A stretch of 5,178 bases of DNA from Actinomycetota bacterium (GTDB lineage Bacteria; Actinomycetota; Actinomycetes; S36-B12), in assembly GCA_027729865.1 (NCBI GenBank), contig JAQCBM010000163.1, forward strand, positions 1 to 5,178, read 5' to 3'. The position numbers and the translations under genes were made by a program. Positions 1 to 5,030 of the stretch are shown here, one piece after another. The first letter of the stretch is position 1, and every line of letters starts with the position of its first letter. Below the pieces are notes generated by a model that saw nothing but the letters and a program-made list of their open reading frames with translations, made no database searches and was not told where the DNA came from.

Positions 1-1
1 G

Positions 2-106
2 CGTACTCGTGTCGGCGATGTGCCGTCCGCCGAGGAGATGTCTGCAGACGCTGAGTCGTTCGGAGTGACACCGTTATTTGACGGTGCTGCGCTCGAGAGG
101 ATCTGA
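2..106 (+). CDS. Possible C-terminal tail of a convergent gene, unknown product
   Basis: Frame 2 on the plus strand is open from the left edge to a TGA at 104-106, giving 34 residues that end FGVTPLFDGAALERI. The other two plus frames are closed within this stretch (TGA at 52-54 and at 66-68). The amino acid composition is protein-like, and about 62% of the third codon positions are G or C, with a few atypical codons such as TTA and AGG. The stop directly abuts the stop of the surface-protein gene (107-109 on the other strand), a common layout for convergent genes. Two minus-strand frames are also open across this short stretch, so the evidence is modest. The product is not recognised. Confidence 0.42.
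   Translation, partial: RTRVGDVPSAEEMSADAESFGVTPLFDGAALERI
69..86 (-). terminator. Weak hairpin downstream of the surface-protein gene
   Basis: CACCGT and ACGGTG form a perfect 6-bp stem around a 6-base loop, starting 20 bases past the stop of the surface-protein gene. There is no T-tract on either side, so as an intrinsic terminator it is poor. It also falls inside the possible convergent coding tail. It is the only inverted repeat I noticed near the 3' end of the gene. Confidence 0.22.
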
Positions 107-3100
107 TCAGACCCTGACGAACGATTGCCGGTGGCGGCCGCTACTGATGAGCCAGACGAGCGCACCGGTCGCCATGATCAGCACGAGCCATGGGAGGAGA
201 CCATCGGTGTTAGCGCCGGTGCTCGGTAGCGATCGTGACGGCTCAGGGATCCTGATACCGATGGACTTCGTGAGGGACTCAGTGGTGAAGACGAGCGTGT
301 GTTCACCCGGTTCGAGATCTGGTGGGAGATCGAACTCTCCAGTGAACGCCCCGTAGTCATTGGTGTCGAACGTGGCGATCAATCGGGGTGTTGAGAAGAT
401 GACGACTTCGCCGCTGGAGCCGGGCTCGAACCCGAATGCAGCGGTGGCGACGGTGCCGCCATAGATCTCAAGCACGCCGCCCGCTGTCAGGGGCACTGGT
501 TCGCCCGTGGGGTCTAGAGCAGCGAGCACCAGTGTCGATTCTTGGGTTTCCAGCACGATGGCGTTTTCGAATGGGATATCGCCGCGAATCTGCTCCTTGG
601 TGGTGTCGTTGATCGCGTCGGTGTCGCCGCCGTCGACGAGGCCACGGATGACAACGCCGGTTGGCGTGTTGACGACGGCGAACATCGGAGCGAGTCCAGC
701 GGGGCGAGCATCGTCGAAGTCCTCGGCGAGCATTCGCGCTGCGGTCTGAATGGCAACGACCTGGTCGGGAGTCCGCTCCGCTGGTGGGGTACTGACGGCG
801 CTGGCGACGGCGGCGTCGCTCAGTAGTGACCTGACGACGATGTCGAGCGGTTGACCATTGATGTCAGTGGCGCCTGCGGTACCCGGTTGGCGCGAGATGG
901 TTGGAGCATCGTCGGCGGTCACGAGGGTGGGTGTTGCGGTGTTGTCAGGCACAGCGATGGATGCCGTTGCTGACTGCGGTTCGGGTGTGGTCGTTTCGGT
1001 GCTGGCCGAGGCGAGCGAGTCGCCCCAGTTGTCCGATCCGCTGATAGCGGTAACGGTTGCGGCGTATGTCGTGTTCGGATCGAGGTCGCTGAAGGTCACG
1101 CTTGTCACATCAGCATCGACGGTGACCGAGGCGACGGCGACTCCGTCGGCGGTGAGCCTCACTGTGTGGCTGGTGGCGCCGGTCACGACAGGGATACCGA
1201 CCCGGATGGTGGTGGGGTTGACGGCGACAACCGTCGGTGCGCTCGGGCGCCGGAGCGTTGCAGGACCGATCTCAAAGGTACGGGTTGCAGTGATCGAGTC
1301 AAAGTTGTCGTCGCCGGCTTTGCTGGTGGTGAGCGTGCAGGTGCCGACGCCGGCGATGATGCTGAGCGTGGTGACGCCGTCCACGGTTGCCACGGTGCAC
1401 GCATCTGATGCCCCAACGCTGTGGGTGACGGCACCGGTCCCCGACCCACCCGAAGTCGAGATGATGATTGTCTGGCCGTATACCGCGATGTCGTCATCGC
1501 CGAACTCTTCGTCATCTGATGTGCGGACATTGATCGAGAACGTCGACTGTCCGATCGGCGTCACCGTCAGCACTCCAGCGGTGTACGTGAACGAGTAGTT
1601 GGTCGCGCTCGCCGCGGTGCAGGTAGTGGAATAGTCACCAACGTTCGATGCGGCGGTATACGTGGTTGAGCAGGTGGGTGGGGTGATGTCATCGACGGTT
1701 TGGTCGTAGACAAATCCGGTGATCGTCGGCGTGAACGATGACGGAACCTCCGTGCCGTACTCGATCGTTTGCGACGGTGCGGTGACGCGGAGTTGCTTGC
1801 GGCCAACGACCAGGGAGCCGGTCTCATACGAGGCGGTGTAGTTCGGGTCCGATGCACCCGAGCAGGTCGTGGTGTAGCTGCCGACCACGTTGTTGTCAGC
1901 ATCGGTCGGGTCGTAGTCGGTGGAACAGGTGACACCGGTGACCGAGGTGTCATCACCGACGAGACCTGAATACACCGGGTCGAGTGTCGGGATCTCGGCG
2001 CCGTACACGATCGACGCTGGTGTCGGCCCCGTGACGGTGACTGCAGCCGGGCCGGGCGTGATGGTGACGGCCGCTGACGTGGTCGATGAGTAGCGATAGG
2101 TGGCGGCCTTCGTCGCGGTGATCTCACAGGTACCCGTTCCCGCTGTCATGGTGACATCACCAGTGGAGGGCTCGACCTCGCAGGCGGTCGAGGTGCCGTC
2201 ATCGAAGGTGACTGCCCCGGCTCCGCTGCCGCCGGAGGAGGCGAGAGAAGCAGAGGCACCGTACGCCAAGGAGGACGGTGCCCCGGTGACGGTCACGGCA
2301 GCCTGAGACTCGAGACTGACGGTGATGGTCTCAGCCGCAGAGACCGAAGAGTAGGTCACATCAGTGACCGACGTGCTGTCGGTTGCAATCGTTCCGGTCA
2401 CCGTGCAGGTGCCGGCACCGGTCGCCGTCACTGTCGTACCTGCGATGGAGCATGGTCCGGTCACGGTGTACGTGACCTCTCCCGCTCCGGCATCGACCGT
2501 GTGGGAGAGGGTCGATGTCCCGTCAACGAGAATCGAGGTGCTTCCCGCCGTAACGGTCAGCGTGCGAGCCGGTGTTTGCACGGTTATGGCGCCTTCGGGG
2601 CCGGTTCCGGCCGCGTTCACGGCACGCAATTCGATGTCGTGCGATGTGTCATCAGCGAGCTGCGAGAGTGTGACGGTGGATGGTGAGCCGCCGCCTGTCG
2701 TTGTCCATGCGCCAAATCCGCTGCCGCTATCGACGCGGTATTCGTACCGGCTGATCGATGCCCCACCGTCGGTTGCTGCGGAGAACGAGATGTCGAACCC
2801 GTCGGCAGCAACGTTGGCCGACGTCAGCGAGCCGGGGGTGCCAGGAATTGTGCGCGGTGTCACCGAGATGGTGGAGGTAGCGCCATCACCGGCTGCATTC
2901 ACGCCTCGCAAACCAATGGTGTGGGCGGTGCCATTCGTGAGACCGGTGATTTCTTCGGTCCCGTCGGTTCCAGCCGTAACCCACGAATCGCCATCGACCT
3001 GGTACTCGTAGTCCGAGATCGCTGCGCCACCGTCGTTCGCAAGGACTGTCCAGGTGATCGTTGCCGACTCGTCCCCCGGCGTGGCTGTGAGATCAGATGG

Positions 3101-4951
3101 TGTGGTGGGTAGCCCATAGGTATTTGATGAGGTCGTCGAGCTCACAGCGCTCGTTCCCGTTGCGTTGGTAGCGGTGACTCGGAAGTACCAGGTAGCGGGC
3201 GCTGTCAAGCCAGCGACGGTGGCGGATGTCGTCGCACTCGTCGTCGCAGTAGTCCAGTCGGTGGAACCGTTGGATGATTTCTGAATGGTGTAGCTAGCGA
3301 CAACCGAACCGCCAAGCCAGCCTGGGGTGTCCCATGAGAGTGCCACTCCGCCCTCTCCCGAGGGGTTGGCGGTCAGGCCAGTCGGCGCCGTTGGCGCTGA
3401 CGCAGGAACGCTGACTGCCAGGGTCAGGCTTGCGTCGGCGTCGACACCGGCTGCCGTTGCTCGCACTGCGAACGTCTCGCTTTGTGACACCTGCTCCGGG
3501 TCGAGGGCGCCCTCATTCGGCACCATCACGTACTGGCCTGTTGAACTGTTGAGTCGGAGCGTGCCGAAGGTCCCCGCCTCTGCTGCGTCGTAGTTGACGG
3601 AATTGATGGTCACGGTCTCGGAGATGCCGTTCGGCAAGCTGTACGTCGGGGTGTCACCGTCTGGGTCGCTGAAGCCGTCCGACAGGGTGCCGCTGGCGAC
3701 TGAGAAGGTGTCGTCTGCCGAGGTGTTGAGGTAGGTGATGGTGGCGGGGTCGGTCAGTGCTGGTGGGTCGTCCACGGCGGTGATGTTGACCGTGATTGTC
3801 TCGGTCGTTGTCGTGGTGCCTGCACCGTTCACGGCGGTGAAGGCGACCGAACGTGTCGCCGCCGGGTTGTTCGAGTCGTTGGAATACGCGACTAGTGCGG
3901 CGACCTTTTCAGCAACTGTTTGGTCTACTTTCGAACCAAAGACCTGAACGTTATCGATGTAGAGTTTGGCGTCTCCCTGGCTTCCGCAGTCTGCGTTGTG
4001 AGAACCGGCGACGAATACGAATCGGTAATTGCCGCTCGCTGGAATCTCGACGGAAGCAGTGGTCCAGTTGGTTTTGAGCCCATCGCGTTGCTCATATGCA
4101 TCAAGCACAGTTGTTTGCGAACCGTTCGCTACGTTCACGATGTACCCGAACACTGAGTAGTCATCGCCACCGCCGATGGCCTTCCAATCGAACGAAATTT
4201 CGTCTCCACTGGTCGCTTGAAACTGGTCGGAGTACACAGCCGGTCCGTGGATAACCCATCCTCCGCCGGACCCGGCGGTTGCGTACATGTCGAGGAGCAA
4301 GGACTTGGTGCCGTCCGACGCGCTAGCGCTGGTGACGGTGACGGACTTTCGACTCATGTTCGCGTTGGAGCCGGTGTAGACACCGTCGTCATAGTCATTA
4401 GCGCAACCCATACCGGAGTAATTGCGGCGATCGATCGCGACGTAGCCAGCGATCGTGGTTGAGCCAAGGACTACTTGGGATTCCAGCTTTGTCCACCCGG
4501 TCAACGTCGCTTCCTCGAAACTGGCGTTGGAGAAACTGTTGACGAAGTTGATGCGAAGTCTTTCCCCGTCCTGCCCGTTGTATGTGCTATCCACCGAACC
4601 GATGTTGTCTGCCGTTGTTCCATTTCCTAGGTAGATGGAAGTCCCGACGATTGTGACCTCGCCGGCGGTGGTGGAAGCTGTCTCGGACGTGCCGTAACTC
4701 AGATCCTCGCTACTTGAGGTCGGGGTTGTGATGGCGAAGTCCACATAACCGCCGTCGTAGGTCCCAATGCTGACTGACCCAGAACTGCGCAATTGAACAG
4801 CAGCTGCCTGTTCGGTGTAGGCGACCGTTCCATTGGCCCTGACGCCATCGTCAACGGGGTCGGCGAGCACGTATGTGCCGGTGAGAGCGATGAGGGCAAC
4901 AGCGATTCCAGTTCGAATGTTGCGCAGAGGACGGCGGCTCTGGGCGCTCAT
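107..4951 (-). CDS. Giant LPXTG-anchored multi-domain surface protein (cadherin-like, jelly-roll, FN3, Ig-like and MBG repeats), putative adhesin
   Basis: Encodes 1,614 residues, probably exported and covalently fixed to the cell wall by a sortase. Domain order: signal peptide 1-30; cadherin-like first half 41-136; inserted jelly-roll 137-341; cadherin-like second half 342-394, ending in TAVDDPPAL; VCBS/cadherin-like repeat 395-515 with a DPDGD motif; FN3 at about 521-610, 614-699 and 703-793; Ig-like 797-880 and 883-965; MBG-type 969-1050 and 1053-1131; Ig-like 1136-1228; FN3 1235-1321; unrecognised domain about 1352-1480; beta-rich juxta-anchor domain 1485-1568; LPSTG at 1575-1579, then a membrane helix and basic tail. 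No enzyme motif is visible, so a binding or adhesion role is inferred from architecture only. The ATG at 4951 is chosen because an in-frame TAA lies 13 bases upstream (4966-4964), the signal peptide follows directly, and no other start codon lies between. No clear ribosome binding site precedes it. The gene lies 79 bases after an exonuclease III gene on the same strand. Confidence 0.95.
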   Translation of the reverse strand: MSAQSRRPLRNIRTGIAVALIALTGTYVLADPVDDGVRANGTVAYTEQAAAVQLRSSGSVSIGTYDGGYVDFAITTPTSSSEDLSYGTSETASTTAGEVTIVGTSIYLGNGTTADNIGSVDSTYNGQDGERLRINFVNSFSNASFEEATLTGWTKLESQVVLGSTTIAGYVAIDRRNYSGMGCANDYDDGVYTGSNANMSRKSVTVTSASASDGTKSLLLDMYATAGSGGGWVIHGPAVYSDQFQATSGDEISFDWKAIGGGDDYSVFGYIVNVANGSQTTVLDAYEQRDGLKTNWTTASVEIPASGNYRFVFVAGSHNADCGSQGDAKLYIDNVQVFGSKVDQTVAEKVAALVAYSNDSNNPAATRSVAFTAVNGAGTTTTTETITVNITAVDDPPALTDPATITYLNTSADDTFSVASGTLSDGFSDPDGDTPTYSLPNGISETVTINSVNYDAAEAGTFGTLRLNSSTGQYVMVPNEGALDPEQVSQSETFAVRATAAGVDADASLTLAVSVPASAPTAPTGLTANPSGEGGVALSWDTPGWLGGSVVASYTIQKSSNGSTDWTTATTSATTSATVAGLTAPATWYFRVTATNATGTSAVSSTTSSNTYGLPTTPSDLTATPGDESATITWTVLANDGGAAISDYEYQVDGDSWVTAGTDGTEEITGLTNGTAHTIGLRGVNAAGDGATSTISVTPRTIPGTPGSLTSANVAADGFDISFSAATDGGASISRYEYRVDSGSGFGAWTTTGGGSPSTVTLSQLADDTSHDIELRAVNAAGTGPEGAITVQTPARTLTVTAGSTSILVDGTSTLSHTVDAGAGEVTYTVTGPCSIAGTTVTATGAGTCTVTGTIATDSTSVTDVTYSSVSAAETITVSLESQAAVTVTGAPSSLAYGASASLASSGGSGAGAVTFDDGTSTACEVEPSTGDVTMTAGTGTCEITATKAATYRYSSTTSAAVTITPGPAAVTVTGPTPASIVYGAEIPTLDPVYSGLVGDDTSVTGVTCSTDYDPTDADNNVVGSYTTTCSGASDPNYTASYETGSLVVGRKQLRVTAPSQTIEYGTEVPSSFTPTITGFVYDQTVDDITPPTCSTTYTAASNVGDYSTTCTAASATNYSFTYTAGVLTVTPIGQSTFSINVRTSDDEEFGDDDIAVYGQTIIISTSGGSGTGAVTHSVGASDACTVATVDGVTTLSIIAGVGTCTLTTSKAGDDNFDSITATRTFEIGPATLRRPSAPTVVAVNPTTIRVGIPVVTGATSHTVRLTADGVAVASVTVDADVTSVTFSDLDPNTTYAATVTAISGSDNWGDSLASASTETTTPEPQSATASIAVPDNTATPTLVTADDAPTISRQPGTAGATDINGQPLDIVVRSLLSDAAVASAVSTPPAERTPDQVVAIQTAARMLAEDFDDARPAGLAPMFAVVNTPTGVVIRGLVDGGDTDAINDTTKEQIRGDIPFENAIVLETQESTLVLAALDPTGEPVPLTAGGVLEIYGGTVATAAFGFEPGSSGEVVIFSTPRLIATFDTNDYGAFTGEFDLPPDLEPGEHTLVFTTESLTKSIGIRIPEPSRSLPSTGANTDGLLPWLVLIMATGALVWLISSGRHRQSFVRV
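110..229 (-). other. C-terminal cell wall sorting signal (LPSTG, residues 1575-1614)
   Basis: LPSTG at residues 1575-1579 fits the LPXTG sortase motif. After the short spacer ANTDG comes a hydrophobic helix, LLPWLVLIMATGALVWLI (1585-1602). The chain ends in a positively charged tail with R1606, H1607, R1608 and R1613. All three parts of a sorting signal are present and in the normal order. By family knowledge, sortase would cut between T1578 and G1579 and join the Thr to peptidoglycan. No sortase gene is in the window. Confidence 0.93.
248..499 (-). other. Beta-rich juxta-anchor domain (residues 1485-1568)
   Basis: Contains VLEIYGGTVATAAFGFEPGS, then GEVVIFSTPRLIATFDTND, then GAFTGEFDLPPDLEPGEHTLVF. 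The pattern 'GF-x-PGS...V-x-x-FSTP-x-L...G-x-F-x-G...P...PG-x-HTL' recurs directly before the sorting signal in many actinobacterial LPXTG proteins (remembered resemblance). It probably lifts the stalk through the cell wall. Confidence 0.6.
512..898 (-). other. Unrecognised domain (residues about 1352-1480)
   Basis: This is the only part of the mature protein that looks partly helical. It has segments such as LDIVVRSLLSDAAVASAV, TPDQVVAIQTAARMLAEDF and INDTTKEQIRGDIP, mixed with beta-like TPTGVVIRGLVDGG and NAIVLETQESTLVLAALD. It has no cysteine and does not resemble the flanking FN3 or Ig-like units. I do not recognise the family and assign no function. Confidence 0.4.
989..1249 (-). other. 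Fourth FN3 domain (residues 1235-1321)
   Basis: The segment begins PSAPTVVAVNPTTIRVGIP and proceeds through SHTVRLTADG and FSDLDPNTTYAATVTAISG. The 'L-x-P-x-T-x-Y-x-x-x-V-x-A' signature is the F-strand of FN3. It is more diverged than the three tandem copies and stands apart from them. It is followed by a Thr/Pro-rich linker (TETTTPEPQSATAS). Confidence 0.75.
1268..1546 (-). repeat. Third Ig-like repeat with acidic insert (residues 1136-1228)
   Basis: Homologous to the Ig-like repeat at residues 883-965. The shared strand order is YGQTIIISTSGGSGTGAVTH versus YGASASLASSGGSGAGAVTF, then GVGTCTLTTSKAGDDNFDS versus GTGTCEITATKAATYRYSS. The Cys pair is C1185/C1205. It differs by an extra acidic loop, DDEEFGDDD, at residues 1146-1154, ahead of the YG strand. 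Confidence 0.65.
1559..2047 (-). repeat. Two MBG-type repeats (residues 969-1050 and 1053-1131)
   Basis: The copies align as IVYGAEIPTLDPVYSGLVGDD with IEYGTEVPSSFTPTITGFV, then VTCSTDY with PTCSTTYT, then VGSYTTTCSGASDPNY with VGDYSTTCTAASATNY, then GSLVVG with GVLTVTP. The order 'YG-x-x-x-P...GDY-x-x-x-C-x-x-A...NY...G-x-L-x-V' matches the MBG (mostly beta, glycine-rich) repeats of bacterial surface proteins. Each copy carries a Cys pair (C1009/C1030 and C1094/C1111). A stalk or adhesive function is inferred. Confidence 0.75.
2057..2563 (-). repeat. Two Ig-like repeats with paired cysteines (residues 797-880 and 883-965)
   Basis: Both copies are beta-rich and have two cysteines about 15-18 residues apart (C834/C849 and C924/C942). 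The second Cys sits in GAGTCTVTGT or GTGTCEITAT. This G-x-G-T-C strand recurs in Ig-like stalk repeats of actinobacterial surface proteins. The second copy, with YGASASLASSGGSGAGAVTF, is clearly related to the third Ig-like repeat at residues 1136-1228, which lies beyond the MBG pair. Confidence 0.65.
2573..3391 (-). repeat. Three tandem fibronectin type III domains (residues about 521-610, 614-699, 703-793)
   Basis: Each unit starts with a Pro-rich strand (TAPTGLTANP, TTPSDLTATP, GTPGSLTSAN). Each continues with a conserved Trp or Phe strand (VALSWDTP, ATITWTVL, FDISFSAA), then a Gly-rich loop and a Tyr strand (ASYTIQKSS, SDYEYQVDG, SRYEYRVDS). Each ends with a 'GL/QL-x-x-x-T-x-x...RV/GVNAAG' motif (YFRVTATNATG, GLRGVNAAG, ELRAVNAAG). 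This is the FN3 consensus. The second and third copies are closest to each other and look like a more recent duplication. Their role is presumably a spacer or stalk. Confidence 0.88.
3407..3769 (-). other. VCBS/cadherin-like stalk repeat (residues 395-515)
   Basis: This repeat contains LSDGFSDPDGDTPTYSLP, whose DPDGD loop resembles calcium-binding loops of cadherin-like and tandem-95 repeats. It then runs FGTLRLNSSTGQYVMVPNEG and ends SLTLAVSV. The 'GTL-x-LN...G-x-Y-x-x-x-PN' pattern is typical of VCBS-type repeats in long extracellular adhesins. Calcium binding is plausible from the Asp pattern but is not shown. Confidence 0.5.
3770..4831 (-). other. Cadherin-like repeat apparently split into two halves (residues 41-136 and 342-394)
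   Basis: Residues 41-136 contain VAYTEQAAAVQL, then GEVTIVGTSIYLGNGT, then IGSVDSTYNGQDGERLRINF. This looks like the first strands of the cadherin-like repeats of large bacterial adhesins. Residues 345-395 contain VAEKVAALVAYSNDSNNPA, then TRSVAFTAVNGAG, then TITVNITAVDDPPA. This looks like the second half of the same repeat type, which normally follows the LRINF-type strand directly. The jelly-roll domain lies between the two halves. Such repeats generally form rigid stalks. The split is an inference from remembered repeat patterns. Confidence 0.55.
3929..4543 (-). other. Jelly-roll (carbohydrate-binding/galactose-binding-like) domain, residues 137-341
   Basis: The segment opens with SNASFEEATLTGWT and closes with AKLYIDNVQVFG. 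These are the typical first and last strands of galactose-binding-like jelly-roll modules, whose usual form is N-x-S-F-E...GW at the start and a YIDNV-type strand at the end. Between them are beta-strand-like segments rich in aromatics, including GGWVIHGPAVYSDQF, EISFDWKAIGGGDDYSVFGY and NYRFVFVAG. It contains one cysteine pair, C183 and C322. Members of this fold commonly bind sugars, but the ligand here cannot be read from sequence. It is the likeliest ligand-binding module of the protein. The fold call rests on pattern only. Confidence 0.6.
4862..4951 (-). other. N-terminal signal peptide of the surface protein (residues 1-30)
   Basis: The n-region is basic (R6, R7, R10, R13). It is followed by a hydrophobic core at residues 16-29 and a V-L-A site at 28-30, so cleavage is predicted between A30 and D31. 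After this point the protein becomes acidic and Thr/Ser-rich, as expected for a mature exported chain. The Arg pair sits in SRRPLR, which weakly recalls a twin-arginine motif, but the second half of the Tat consensus is not met and Sec export is more likely. Confidence 0.85.
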
Positions 4952-5030
4952 AAGTCGTACAGGTTAATGAAAATGTTGCATTGTTCCTATAGGAGATTTG
5001 TGCTTCGAGCCCTGCGTCGCCCGCTGTTGC
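4952..5030 (-). promoter_or_regulatory. Intergenic region before the surface-protein gene, probable promoter region with short palindromes
   Basis: This is the 79-base gap between the exonuclease stop and the surface-protein ATG. Its left half is clearly AT-richer than the flanking genes. It contains a perfect 10-base palindrome TCCTATAGGA (4985-4994) and a small dyad AATG-TTG-CATT (4972-4982). On the minus strand a TAACCT hexamer (4966-4961) fits the loose actinobacterial -10 form TAnnnT, nine bases before the ATG. No good -35 element is seen at the right distance. No Shine-Dalgarno sequence lies 5-12 bases before the ATG, so a leaderless or near-leaderless transcript is possible. No terminator hairpin with a T-tract follows the exonuclease gene, so read-through from it is also possible. 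Confidence 0.35.

Noticed and set aside
858..1598. Long plus-strand open frame (246 codons) antisense to the surface-protein gene
   Set aside because: It lies wholly inside the surface-protein gene, in the antisense frame whose third codon positions pair with the gene's own third positions. In GC-rich genes this frame stays open by chance. The translation is a low-complexity Val/Thr/Ser/Ala mirror of the repeats, with no recognisable domain.
1567..2127. Minus-strand frame of 186 codons overlapping the MBG region
   Set aside because: The translation is extremely rich in Arg, Pro and Ser, the usual product of reading a GC-rich gene out of frame. The overlapping main frame gives clear MBG repeats.
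2364..3011. Second long plus-strand open frame (215 codons)
   Set aside because: It is in the same antisense frame as the one at 858-1598. Further open stretches in this frame occur at 507-749, 2100-2306, 3327-3593 and 3735-3947. This is a compositional shadow running along the whole gene and not a set of separate genes.
4934..4936. Twin-arginine (Tat) export signal suggested by the Arg pair R6-R7
   Set aside because: Only SRR and a following Leu fit the Tat pattern; the later consensus positions do not. Long repetitive LPXTG proteins normally use the Sec route.
107..4951. DNA-level tandem repeats or phase-variable tracts within the repeat domains
   Set aside because: The repeats are visible only at the protein level and are well diverged. 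I saw no long identical DNA units or homopolymer runs that would favour slippage.
4964..4981. Five-codon open frame (MQHFH) just upstream of and in frame with the surface-protein ATG, as a possible leader peptide
   Set aside because: The AGGA before its ATG is only three bases away, too close for a good ribosome site. The peptide has no attenuator-like run of codons, and no alternative hairpins follow it.
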